Below are positions 1 to 7,050 of a stretch of DNA of 9,126 nt, piece after piece. Under the pieces are notes generated by a model. It had not been told where the DNA came from. It ran no database searches and saw only the letters and a list, made by a program, of their open reading frames with translations. Location: NCBI GenBank assembly GCA_023396795.1, contig JAEWUY010000097.1:1-9126 (forward strand). The letters run 5' to 3'. Numbering within the stretch: the stretch's first letter is position 1; each line of letters begins with the position of its first letter. The position numbers were made by a program, and so were the translations under genes. The stretch is from Bacillota bacterium. GTDB taxonomy: Bacteria; Bacillota_I; Bacilli_A; RFN20; CAG-826.

Positions 1-100
1 TTGATAGTAACTCGTTGTTAGACAAGTATGTTTGCTTTTGGACAATCTAGAAAACATCACAAGTAAGCCCAATCGAGCCGTGTTTGAAGAAATAACGTGC

Positions 101-146
101 AAAGGAGAGATAAATGAGTGTAAACCAAAATAAAGGAAACAATATG
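101..146 (+). promoter_or_regulatory. two Shine-Dalgarno/ATG pairs for the small gene
   Basis: AAAGGAGAG (101-109) precedes ATG 114, and AAAGGAAA (132-139) precedes the in-frame ATG 144. Both spacings are workable. The first site is the stronger match to the anti-Shine-Dalgarno sequence. Which start is used cannot be decided from the sequence alone. Confidence 0.55.
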
Positions 147-320
147 ATTAAATTGAGTTTAGAAGATTACAAGAAACAAGTAGAAGCGAACTTAACTCAA
201 AGAGTTGGAAAGAAAGAATCCGCTCGTTTGATGGCGCTTTACGAGATCGATTTTCCAGAACTTTTTCAGAAGAAATTAAGCATAGTGGCTACGGCAACAG
301 CACTAATTATGGGCTATTAG
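114..320 (+). CDS. small conserved-looking protein of unknown function
   Basis: This short gene encodes 68 residues with no signal peptide or membrane segment, so the product is probably cytosolic. It is charged and helical in its first two thirds (Lys/Glu/Arg-rich around residues 13-45) and ends in a small hydrophobic stretch, VATATALIMGY. It is preceded by AAAGGAGAG at 101-109 with good spacing to the ATG, which argues that it is a real gene. A second in-frame ATG at 144 (residue 11) has its own AAAGGAAA at 132-139, so a 58-residue form starting MIKLSLEDYKK is possible, and the recognisable body starts there. The overall look (an acidic/basic helix, a 'YE.DFPE' segment and an Ala/Thr-rich Met-Gly-Tyr end) recalls small uncharacterised proteins of Firmicutes; that is memory, not a search. 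It converges on the membrane-protein gene downstream, 55 bases away. No function can be assigned. Confidence 0.72.
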   Translation: MSVNQNKGNNMIKLSLEDYKKQVEANLTQRVGKKESARLMALYEIDFPELFQKKLSIVATATALIMGY

Positions 321-375
321 ACGCCTTGCTTGTTTATGATAATTTAGAATAGTTTAAATATTTTAAAGCAAAAAA

Positions 376-1143
376 TTAATTATCAGTCTGCGTTACTGGT
401 CTTTTTAAGACAGCCATTTTCTTACTTATAACCTCGATAGTATAAGAGATACCAAATACTAATAACACCATTAAGGCTGCAATAACATAAACATTTAGAA
501 ACGGAACATCTTCGATAGGCGGGTGTTGTAAATACATTGCGTTAGGAGCATTTAAGCCCGCTGCGGCGAAAGTCCAGTTAACGATTAAACCCACAGCCCC
601 AAAGAATAATAATCCGATTGTGTAGGTCACGACGTTGTAACGATTTACTTTAAAATAACCACCCACAAAGAGATACAAACAACCAATCAGCATCGTGCTA
701 TGACTTAGCATGCTTTTAAAGACACCCCATTCGAAAATGGTTGTGCCATGTAAATAATAGTCTGGATAAAAAAGAGATATTAAAGCTCCAAACATTCCAG
801 CGTACGCCACTAGTGTCGCCATATAATTAAAGAACTTTGTTTTCTTATTGCCCCATAAGGCCACAATAACCAATAAGTACATCGATAAATTGCAGAAGTA
901 GATTGGAAAGAGCATGTTATCCGCGGCGGTTGCGGGAGCACCATTAAGAAAAGCAATCCAAAGGGGTGAGAGATGAAGAAACAAAGTCGCTAAAGCCCAA
1001 ACCTTAAGATAAATGTCTTTGTACTTCTGACTCTTGATAAAACGGAAGGGGAGCCAAAGAAGCAAAGCCGTGAGGGCAAGCGAGATGGCAATATATGCCA
1101 AATGTGGTCCGTCGAAGATTGTTCCTAGAATGATTGCGTTCAT
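376..1143 (-). CDS. ywaF: YwaF/TMEM164-like integral membrane protein
   Basis: This is a 255-residue polytopic membrane protein with about seven hydrophobic segments, at roughly residues 14-33, 48-66, 77-97, 103-125, 144-163, 171-192 and 213-236. Features that look like the YwaF family (TIGR02206; related to eukaryotic TMEM164) are LFPIYFCNLSMY in the third helix, a Ser-His pair (147-148) in the fifth, Asn189-Trp in the sixth and NAMYLQHPP at 201-209 just before the last helix. The length is close to that of B. subtilis YwaF. The bacterial family has no well-established biochemical role. The start is an ATG preceded on its strand by AAAGG (complement of 1153-1157) at normal spacing. It lies downstream of the TetR-type gene on the same strand, separated by about 210 bases, so co-transcription is possible but not shown. 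As I recall, the family usually has His-Leu-Cys where this copy reads Tyr-Phe-Cys. Confidence 0.8.
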   Translation of the reverse strand: MNAIILGTIFDGPHLAYIAISLALTALLLWLPFRFIKSQKYKDIYLKVWALATLFLHLSPLWIAFLNGAPATAADNMLFPIYFCNLSMYLLVIVALWGNKKTKFFNYMATLVAYAGMFGALISLFYPDYYLHGTTIFEWGVFKSMLSHSTMLIGCLYLFVGGYFKVNRYNVVTYTIGLLFFGAVGLIVNWTFAAAGLNAPNAMYLQHPPIEDVPFLNVYVIAALMVLLVFGISYTIEVISKKMAVLKRPVTQTDN

Positions 1144-1247
1144 AATAATTAACCTTTTAAATGATTTTTTGCGGTGGATGCTTTTAGTATTTTAGCAAAA
1201 ATAAAACTTTGATAGTAATCTTTCTTAACTATTTAATTAAGTAACGC

Positions 1248-1269
1248 CGATGCCCTAATAACGGCATTG
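1248..1269. other. small hairpin in the tetR-ywaF gap
   Basis: ATGCC (1250-1254) and GGCAT (1263-1267) form an inverted repeat around an 8-base loop. A G-T wobble and a C-G pair extend the stem to seven pairs. On the plus strand it is followed after about ten bases by a T-rich run (1280-1290), but no plus-strand gene ends here. On the minus strand, where the flanking genes lie, no T run follows. It could be a weak processing or attenuation element between tetR and ywaF, an operator-like palindrome, or chance. Confidence 0.25.
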
Positions 1270-1353
1270 CTTAAAATCGTTTTTTCTTTTGCTGGTTACT
1301 TCACCACTTCGAACAATCAATCATGATTATTGTACTAGCGGTAATTTTAAATT

Positions 1354-1923
1354 TTATTTAAAGCTATGTATGATGCACTCAATCAACAGATCTCTGTCGT
1401 CAGGGACGATAAAGAAATGTCGTTCAATCCTTGTGCAGATGTCGAGCAGTTTTAAAAAAGACTCTTTTGAAATGTTTTTTCTGATCATACCGGCTTTAAT
1501 TCCATCGTCATATAGTCTTAGCAAATGTGGAGTTGTTGCAAGATACTTTTCAGTTACGAATTTATAAAGATTTGATTTCGCGTCAGCAAAAATATAATCC
1601 AAAATGAATCGATGTTGGGGCCTTTTTAGACTATGCTCAAACGATGCTTTGAAATATAAAGGCAATCTTTCTTGAATAGGAATATCGGAAGAGGCGATAT
1701 CCCATATATCTTGAATATCTTCATCAGATAGTTCTTTGATTGCCTCATCCAGTAAATTCTTTTTGTTTTGAAAAATGTTATAAATGGTGACCTGTGAAAC
1801 ATTTGCTCTTGAGGCAATTTCAAGAATCGAAATGCTATTCATCGGAATATTAGAAACAAGATATTTTGTGGCTAACAGAATATCCTGTCTTTTTTGCTGG
1901 GTTCTTTTTTCGTATCCGTTCAT
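1354..1923 (-). CDS. TetR/AcrR-family transcriptional regulator
   Basis: This is a DNA-binding repressor-type protein of 189 residues from the preferred ATG at 1923. The frame extends to an ATG at 1962, giving 202 residues. Numbering on the longer form, helix 1 covers about 20-38 (KRQDILLATKYLVS). The helix-turn-helix lies at about 44-65, with ILEIASRANVSQ and the recognition helix VTIYNIF, followed by the family-typical NKKNLLDEAI. The rest is a helical ligand-binding/dimerisation domain that is poorly conserved in this family, so no ligand can be named. The inner start gives the usual short N-tail; the 13 extra residues (MVYCNRDYWIISK) look atypical. Neither start has a Shine-Dalgarno sequence. 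TATATT just upstream of the inner start could be a -10 box, which would place the outer ATG outside the transcript. It may control itself, ywaF downstream, or the divergent surface-protein operon; none of these is shown. Confidence 0.85.
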   Translation of the reverse strand: MNGYEKRTQQKRQDILLATKYLVSNIPMNSISILEIASRANVSQVTIYNIFQNKKNLLDEAIKELSDEDIQDIWDIASSDIPIQERLPLYFKASFEHSLKRPQHRFILDYIFADAKSNLYKFVTEKYLATTPHLLRLYDDGIKAGMIRKNISKESFLKLLDICTRIERHFFIVPDDRDLLIECIIHSFK

Positions 1924-1961
1924 TTTGCTAATTATCCAATAATCTCGGTTACAATATACCA

Positions 1962-1990
1962 TTTATTGATTAAAACTATTATCAGATAAA
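1962..1990. promoter_or_regulatory. imperfect inverted repeat near the tetR start, possible operator
   Basis: TTTATTGAT (1962-1970) is matched by ATCAGATAAA (1981-1990) in inverted orientation, with one bulged G and a 10-base AT-rich centre. TetR-type repressors usually bind such palindromes near their own promoters, and this one lies immediately upstream of the regulator. The composition is very AT-rich, so chance is a serious alternative. Confidence 0.2.
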
Positions 1991-2179
1991 TAAATTATGC
2001 CCATCACAAATCTTTAACGCGTTTTTCAAAAAAGTTGAAGTGCGGTTTAAGAAACAAATATATTTTTTCGCAGGAAGCTATGCTTAAGGACAAATAATTT
2101 GTTTTAACTGTCTGATTTTCTTTCAAACGCTGGTGGGAGTTTTGCCCTCCAATATTATAAACAATATGAAATATAAAAT

Positions 2180-2208
2180 TTGATATATTACATAAAGTAT
2201 TATAAAAT
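2180..2208 (+). promoter_or_regulatory. sigma-A-type promoter of the three-gene surface operon
   Basis: TTGATA (2180-2185; 5 of 6 to TTGACA) and TAAAAT (2203-2208; 5 of 6 to TATAAT) are separated by exactly 17 bases. An A/T-rich tract lies upstream, as in UP-element-assisted promoters. Transcription would start near 2215, leaving a leader of about 93 bases before the ATG at 2308. Confidence 0.5.
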
Positions 2209-2280
2209 CAAGCGCAGAAACGAGATGCATATTTAGTCATTCGCCTGTCCTTTGATCCACAACAAAAACACGCTAGAATC

Positions 2281-2301
2281 CATGTCAAACATGTAAAGGG
2301 G
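2281..2301 (+). promoter_or_regulatory. palindrome plus ribosome binding site before the 995-aa gene
   Basis: CATGT (2281-2285) and ACATG (2289-2293) form a five-pair inverted repeat around CAA. AAAGGGG (2295-2301) follows immediately and lies six bases before the ATG at 2308. The ribosome binding site supports the start codon. The small hairpin abuts it and could affect initiation, but it is short and may be chance. Confidence 0.45.
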
Positions 2302-2307
2302 ATAAAT

Positions 2308-5295
2308 ATGAAATTTAGCAAATTACTTATTCCGACGATTGCCATTTTTTGTTTTAGCTTTTCAATTGGCCAAAAACCGTTACCGGCTTATGCCGGAACC
2401 AATGTGGCAAGAATCAACGGCACTTTTTATTCAACACTCGCCAACGCCGTGTCCTCTTCAAGTGCCGGCGACACGATTTATGTTTTAGAGGATTTGACAT
2501 TAACAAGCGTCACAACCATTTCCAAAAATTTGCATATTTGCTCTGAAGCAGGAAACCCAGTTTCTCTTAAACGGTCATTTAGCGGAAACTTATTTATTGT
2601 GACGGGCAATACAACCTTGACGCTTTCTGATATCACGTTAGACGGGAACAAAAGCGCAGTTTCTGGCAACACAGGAAGTTTAGTCAACTTATCAGGAACA
2701 GCGTCAACAAGCCCGGTTCTAAATATGGAAGAGGGCACGAACTTAATTAACAACAAGACCGTTAATGGCGCGGCCGCAGTTCAAGTTGCTTATGGTACTT
2801 TGAATATGTTGGGCGGATCGATAAAAGATAATCAAGCCGATTTTGGTATTTCGGCGATCTACGGCGGAACCGGTTCAGGGGCCCTGAATTTATTGGGCGG
2901 GGAAATAATCAACAACCACACCACCAATGGCGCACTTGCCGCAGCTGTCCAAGCTTCGCTTTTTAATTCTATTTCTGTCGGTGGGAATATGACGATAAGC
3001 CAAAACTATAAGGGTAGCAGCGTGCCGACAAGCAACACCGGCTTTGCCGATTTAGATGTTGGCGCAAAAGAAATTCACGTCACCGATAATTTTGTTGGAA
3101 CTGTTTATGTGTATAGCAGCGATATCAATCGGACGAATTATCGATACAATGACACCTTCGGCAGCCTTTCAGAAGGGGCGTCAATTGGAAATGGATATTT
3201 ATACAATAATCAAAATGCGTTTTTACATGGAGAAATAAAGAATTCCAATCAGATATTCTGGGATTATTACTATACTGCGCCATCGACTGTTTCCGAGCCG
3301 ACAGCGACACAAAGCGGAGTCATTCGCCAATATGCATACGTTAACTCAACTTCCGTAGCATCGACGACCATTTATAAAGACATAATTCTTCCGGCGCTTA
3401 ATCCAACAGACTATACCGTTACCTACAATTCGACAAGCAATACCATTACCTATGTATGGAATGATTCGACATATGGAAACTTTAGCTTTGAAGTACCTTT
3501 TGCTCAAAGTGATCTTGCAACAGCCAAAATGATTGCTGATGATTTATTAACCGATTATGTTTTATTGACTTCGAGTTATGAAATAAAGGCAATCGTGGAT
3601 AATGCAAAAGCAGACGCTGATACTGCTGCTTCAGTAGCAGATGTAATTGATATATTAGATGCAACAAGAATAAATATTATCAATCAATTAGTAGACGAAG
3701 CCCAAAAAGATGTTCACGACTTGCTATTTGACTATATTGGGAATCAAATTAGCCCAAGCCAAGCCATACTGGATATTATTAATGCAGCTATCAGTGAAGT
3801 TAATAATACAAATTATCAAGATGTCAGTGGAATATTAAGTAACGCTGAATCTTTGCTTGATATTCAATTATTAATTGAAGCAAAAGAAGCCGCTGCCCAG
3901 CAAATCGAGGCCTTGCTCAACTCTTTAACCACAACCCCCAGTACCGCCCTTCTTTTATTAGAATCAGAAGCTCTTGATGCGCTTTCATCCGCTTCAACCT
4001 TACTCGAAGTTCAATCAATCTTGGCAGACTATTCGCTTCAAATTAACGAAGCATATATCAACGAACAAATCGATATTGCTAAAGAAGAAATTGATCAACA
4101 TGTGTCAATCTTATCTGGAGAACCAAGTAGCGAATTACTGGCGATTGCCGCGGAAGCAAAAGACGAACTTGACAACGCCACAACTGTCAGCGAAATAAAC
4201 GCCCTTATTGCTTATTATGAAAACCTGCTAAATGAACAAAAACTAAGCGAAATAGCGACGCTTTTCGCCGAAACATACAGTGAATACGCCAACGATAACC
4301 GTTATCAATATAGCGCTGAAGGCTTAGATACTCTCGATGAAATCTTTAATGATGGCGAAGATTATTATAACGATCCATCGAACGATATTATGGATATCAT
4401 CGAATATTTGGAAAATGCCATCGAAGATTTAATAGAAGTTCCGATTGTCAGGGTCGGAGACTTTAATCCAGAAGACGAAAACTTTGATGAAACACTCTAT
4501 GATTCATCGATCTTTAATGGCGTCATTAGTCCCAATGTCCCGGTTCCAAGTGACAGCAGGTTAGTGGTGGACATTTTGGAAATTGACAATGCTGGTTCGA
4601 TTTATGATTCAATTTTAGAAAACAAGATTGTACCAGAATTTAACGAAAAAACCGTTGAAGAAATACGCGAGTCTTTTATTAATCAGATTATTTTTTCCGA
4701 GATTCGAATCAGCTTAGTTAACAGCGAGGATGAACCCGTTGCTTTTGCGGAAGGAAGTGAGTTTGAAATCACCCTCCTTCTTCCCGAATCATATAAAGAT
4801 AGAGAAGACATTAATGTTATTGGCTTTACTAATGACAGTGTCGAAGTTTTTGGGGTATCTAGAACAAACAATCTCATTACTTTTACCGTCAATCGCCTCG
4901 GCAACTTTTATCTGACTGGCGATGTTACGCAAAACGAAACCAGCCCCTTAGCCGTTGATGTCCTGAACCTGTGGTGGATTATCATTTTATTAGCAGTAAT
5001 TTTAATCGGCGAAGGTTTTTTAATTGTTTACGACCACCTTCCAAAAAAGAGCCAGGAAAACAGGGCTAACTCGAGTGTTGTTGCTCTAATCCCAATCATG
5101 GTTATTTTAATACCGAATAACGCAATTCTAATCATCATTCTTTTGGCAATCGGCGTGTTAATTGCATCTTTATACATTGTCTATCTTCTTTTGATTAAAA
5201 GACGGCGAAAACAATCTGACAACGCTCTTACTTTAAAAAAGGATAAGGCAGAAGCGGAATGGACCGATGATAAGCTAAAGGATAATCGGCAATAA
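2308..5295 (+). CDS. secreted, membrane-anchored beta-helix surface protein with helical repeats
   Basis: This 995-residue protein is predicted to be displayed on the cell surface. Residues 1-29 form a signal peptide (MKFSK, hydrophobic core, cleavage likely after AYA). Residues 30-320 begin with an ARINGTFYSTLANAV segment and continue as short turns rich in G, N, L and I (TLTLSDITLDGN, LNMLGGSIKDN, LNLLGGEIINN), typical of a right-handed parallel beta-helix adhesin head. Residues 322-403 look like a beta linker domain. Residues 404-710 are five alpha-helical repeats. Residues 797-871 form a beta domain (FEITLLLPESY to GNFYLTGD). Anchoring is by membrane helices at about 888-907, 922-936 and 939-963, followed by KRRRK and a charged cytosolic tail. 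There is no LPXTG motif. It is the first gene of an operon with the FnIII protein, which it overlaps by one base, and MscS. Adhesion or envelope sensing is inferred from architecture; no ligand is known. Confidence 0.8.
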   Translation: MKFSKLLIPTIAIFCFSFSIGQKPLPAYAGTNVARINGTFYSTLANAVSSSSAGDTIYVLEDLTLTSVTTISKNLHICSEAGNPVSLKRSFSGNLFIVTGNTTLTLSDITLDGNKSAVSGNTGSLVNLSGTASTSPVLNMEEGTNLINNKTVNGAAAVQVAYGTLNMLGGSIKDNQADFGISAIYGGTGSGALNLLGGEIINNHTTNGALAAAVQASLFNSISVGGNMTISQNYKGSSVPTSNTGFADLDVGAKEIHVTDNFVGTVYVYSSDINRTNYRYNDTFGSLSEGASIGNGYLYNNQNAFLHGEIKNSNQIFWDYYYTAPSTVSEPTATQSGVIRQYAYVNSTSVASTTIYKDIILPALNPTDYTVTYNSTSNTITYVWNDSTYGNFSFEVPFAQSDLATAKMIADDLLTDYVLLTSSYEIKAIVDNAKADADTAASVADVIDILDATRINIINQLVDEAQKDVHDLLFDYIGNQISPSQAILDIINAAISEVNNTNYQDVSGILSNAESLLDIQLLIEAKEAAAQQIEALLNSLTTTPSTALLLLESEALDALSSASTLLEVQSILADYSLQINEAYINEQIDIAKEEIDQHVSILSGEPSSELLAIAAEAKDELDNATTVSEINALIAYYENLLNEQKLSEIATLFAETYSEYANDNRYQYSAEGLDTLDEIFNDGEDYYNDPSNDIMDIIEYLENAIEDLIEVPIVRVGDFNPEDENFDETLYDSSIFNGVISPNVPVPSDSRLVVDILEIDNAGSIYDSILENKIVPEFNEKTVEEIRESFINQIIFSEIRISLVNSEDEPVAFAEGSEFEITLLLPESYKDREDINVIGFTNDSVEVFGVSRTNNLITFTVNRLGNFYLTGDVTQNETSPLAVDVLNLWWIIILLAVILIGEGFLIVYDHLPKKSQENRANSSVVALIPIMVILIPNNAILIIILLAIGVLIASLYIVYLLLIKRRRKQSDNALTLKKDKAEAEWTDDKLKDNRQ
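3517..4437 (+). repeat. five degenerate helical protein repeats in the surface protein
   Basis: The encoded residues 404-457, 458-522, 523-583, 584-644 and 645-710 align as repeats of about 54-66 residues. Each has two or three helices with a common pattern: a first helix like INEQIDIAKEEID, a turn often containing Pro-Ser, then a helix like AEAKDELDNATTVSEI. They are degenerate at both protein and DNA level, so this is an old protein-domain repeat and not a recent tandem DNA duplication. It resembles FIVAR/DUF1542-like three-helix stalk modules by eye, without a profile search. Confidence 0.6.
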
Positions 5296-6077
5296 TGAAC
5301 AATGGCGGTGAGACTTTTTATTCATCCGATGTCAATGATTTATTTAACCATGGCTTGCGACGAAGGAAAAAAGATAAACCTTATCAAGCCAAAGAAAACA
5401 ATTCTGAGACGACAGCCCCAAAAGCGCAAGTAGGAACGGCTGTCACGTCCGTAATTACCGCCATTGTCGTCGTTTCAATAATCGCGATCAGCGTCCAGAT
5501 GATGACCTCGGCGCCACTGACAATTAAGCTCACGGATTGGAACATTACATATCGAAGCATTAGTTTTTCTTTTTCGGGAGAAAAAAGTGACACCCCATAC
5601 ATCATCAGTATTGATTTACAAAACGAGATTCTCGATCAATTTGAAATCAGCGATGGTGAGCAAACAGTCAAGTTTACTAACTTGCTCTCCTCGACCGAAT
5701 ACGGTGTGGTTATCGAAAATGATTGGGGCGAAGGCATTAAGCCGATTGCCGAGTATCAAGTAAAAACAAGAGCAGAGCCGACTTTCCCAAATGGAATATT
5801 CATTATTTCCAGCCACGCTATTGATCGCGACAACCAAATTCTTGAACTGAATTTTTCGTTAGATGATCCATATCATTACCTAAGCGATTTTAGACTCGAA
5901 CTTGATGATGATATTATCTCAATCCAACAAGCAATCGACGACTATCAACAGCCACTATATATCGACATATCCGGTTTTAGAAAAGGTTTTCTCGATATTG
6001 CCGTCTTCGGTAAATCAAGTCACCCCTCCATCGGCGGAGAAGAAATACTGCTTACTCGTTACGAAATATTTAATTAA
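5295..6077 (+). CDS. single-pass membrane protein with fibronectin-III-like extracellular domain
   Basis: This 260-residue protein has an N-terminal cytosolic part of about 45 residues containing the basic cluster RRRKK (22-26), one membrane helix at about 46-67, and an extracellular remainder. The positive charges inside predict an N-in, C-out orientation. Residues 74-158 read like a fibronectin type III fold: an early Trp (DWNIT), alternating strands, a Leu-x-Ser-Ser-Thr-Glu-Tyr segment equivalent to the usual 'L.p.T.Y' strand, and VKTR at the end. Residues 159-260 are a second beta-rich region that I do not recognise. Its ATG shares the final A of the upstream TAA (TAATG), and the nearest AAAGGA (5277-5282) is 12 bases away, so translational coupling to the surface protein is likely. 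The MscS gene follows 12 bases later. A role as an accessory or partner of the surface protein or the channel is inferred from position only. Confidence 0.75.
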   Translation: MNNGGETFYSSDVNDLFNHGLRRRKKDKPYQAKENNSETTAPKAQVGTAVTSVITAIVVVSIIAISVQMMTSAPLTIKLTDWNITYRSISFSFSGEKSDTPYIISIDLQNEILDQFEISDGEQTVKFTNLLSSTEYGVVIENDWGEGIKPIAEYQVKTRAEPTFPNGIFIISSHAIDRDNQILELNFSLDDPYHYLSDFRLELDDDIISIQQAIDDYQQPLYIDISGFRKGFLDIAVFGKSSHPSIGGEEILLTRYEIFN

Positions 6078-6089
6078 GGGAGACAAAAT

Positions 6090-7043
6090 ATGTCAAAACT
6101 AAAAGAAAAGTTGAATCAAAAGAATGTGAAGATTGCTGCGTCTATTATTTTGTGGTCTCTGGCCATATTGCTAGTCATACTGACTATTTTTGCCAATCAA
6201 ATTTTTGGCGAATCATCTTTGCTCGCTCAAGTTTTTGATAGTGAGGAAGGCGGTTTTGAAATGATTGGGAATTGGATTATTAAACAAGCCCCCGCCGTCC
6301 TTAAGTCCGTTATATGGATAATCATCATCTTTGCGATATCGCGAATCGTGCGGTTCATTATCTCAAAATCATTGATGACCACCAAAAAAGGCCGAACGGC
6401 GAGTAAACTGTTTGACAGCTTTTTTAAATACTTCACGGGGATCGTCGTGGTCATTATTGTTCTGCTTATTCTTGGAGTTGATACCGTGGCCTTATTTGCT
6501 AGTGTCGGAATCCTTGGGTTAATCATTGGACTAGGGGCCCAAAGTTTGATTGGCGATGTTATCAGCGGCCTGTTTATTGTCTTTGAGAACGAATATGAAG
6601 TCGGCGACATCGTGGTGATTGATGACTTTCGGGGAAATGTCGAAAGTATCGGTATTCGTACCACACAACTAGTTGATAACGGGGGAAACAAAAAAATTGT
6701 CAATAATTCGGAAATCGTTACGGTGGTTAACTTATCTTATAAAGATTCAGTAATCTCAGTAGAAATACCGATTCCCTATGATGATTTTTCTAGATTTGAA
6801 GAAATATTCAAACAAAATGAGGAAGCCCTAAAAGAACAATTTCCGACCCTTAGCCTTGGACCGAAATATGTCGGCCCCGTCTCTTTTGGCGATGATGGCG
6901 TTTCGATAAAAGTAATTGGCAAAGTTGCCGAAGAAAATAGATTTCAAGCGGAACGCGATTTAAGAAGGGCAATGTTGTTGCTGCTAAACTCTAATGGTAT
7001 TGATATGCAATATACAACATACAATATTACCAATCAAAAATAG
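6090..7043 (+). CDS. mscS: MscS-family small-conductance mechanosensitive ion channel
   Basis: This 317-residue membrane channel of the MscS family opens under membrane tension to release ions and small solutes during osmotic downshift. Membrane helices lie at about 15-38 and 70-91, with a third segment from 115 leading into the pore helix at about 133-165. The pore helix carries the hallmark Gly/Ala/Ser pattern (ASVGILGLIIGLGAQSL, then DVISGLFIVFE). The beta domain follows directly with YEVGDIVVIDDFRGNVESIG and the 'R.T.....G....VNNSEI...' signature around 190-210, then an alpha/beta C-terminal domain. It is slightly longer than E. coli MscS (286 aa), mainly through the loop at 39-69. AAGGGAG (6076-6082) seven bases before the ATG supports the start. 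The ribosome binding site overlaps the stop of the FnIII gene, so this is the third gene of one operon with two surface-exposed proteins, an unusual setting for MscS. Confidence 0.93.
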   Translation: MSKLKEKLNQKNVKIAASIILWSLAILLVILTIFANQIFGESSLLAQVFDSEEGGFEMIGNWIIKQAPAVLKSVIWIIIIFAISRIVRFIISKSLMTTKKGRTASKLFDSFFKYFTGIVVVIIVLLILGVDTVALFASVGILGLIIGLGAQSLIGDVISGLFIVFENEYEVGDIVVIDDFRGNVESIGIRTTQLVDNGGNKKIVNNSEIVTVVNLSYKDSVISVEIPIPYDDFSRFEEIFKQNEEALKEQFPTLSLGPKYVGPVSFGDDGVSIKVIGKVAEENRFQAERDLRRAMLLLLNSNGIDMQYTTYNITNQK

Positions 7044-7050
7044 ATATGAT

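Larger units (their letters stand above)
1963..2307. other. divergent intergenic region, 345 bases
   Basis: No gene is supported here. The region separates the minus-strand tetR from the plus-strand surface-protein operon. From left to right it holds the inverted repeat next to tetR; a small GC-rich hairpin at 2131-2151 (GGTGGG / CCCTCC, one T-T mismatch, 7-base loop, no T run on either side); a strongly AT-rich tract at 2151-2208 carrying the operon promoter; and a short palindrome (CATGT-CAA-ACATG) directly before the ribosome binding site of the 995-aa gene. The hairpin at 2131-2151 has no assigned role. Confidence 0.6.

Noticed and set aside
3..50. open frame entering from the left edge and ending at TAG (48-50)
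   Set aside because: Only 15 residues are visible with no recognisable motif. It could be the tail of an upstream gene, but frames on the other strand are also open, so no call is made.
366..371. possible terminator pairing TTGCTT near 326 with AAGCAA at 366-371 between the small gene and ywaF
   Set aside because: The loop would be more than 30 bases, the stem is short and AT-rich, and the T run is on the wrong side for a normal intrinsic terminator.
1289..1567. 92-codon open frame on the plus strand
   Set aside because: It overlaps the C-terminal part of the TetR-type gene in antisense and has no Shine-Dalgarno or protein-like pattern.
2080..2097. five-codon mini frame (MLKDK) after an AGGA site
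   Set aside because: It is upstream of the predicted operon transcription start and has no attenuator-like structure after it, so a leader peptide is not supported.
4440..5295. LPXTG-type sortase signal in the surface protein
   Set aside because: I looked for an LPXTG-like pentapeptide before the C-terminal helices and found none. The C-terminus has several helices and a long charged tail, which does not fit sorting.
6227..6703. 158-codon open frame on the minus strand
   Set aside because: It lies wholly antisense to the conserved pore region of mscS. Its translation is low-complexity Ile/Thr/Ser/Pro with no ribosome binding site context or recognisable motif, as expected of an antisense shadow.
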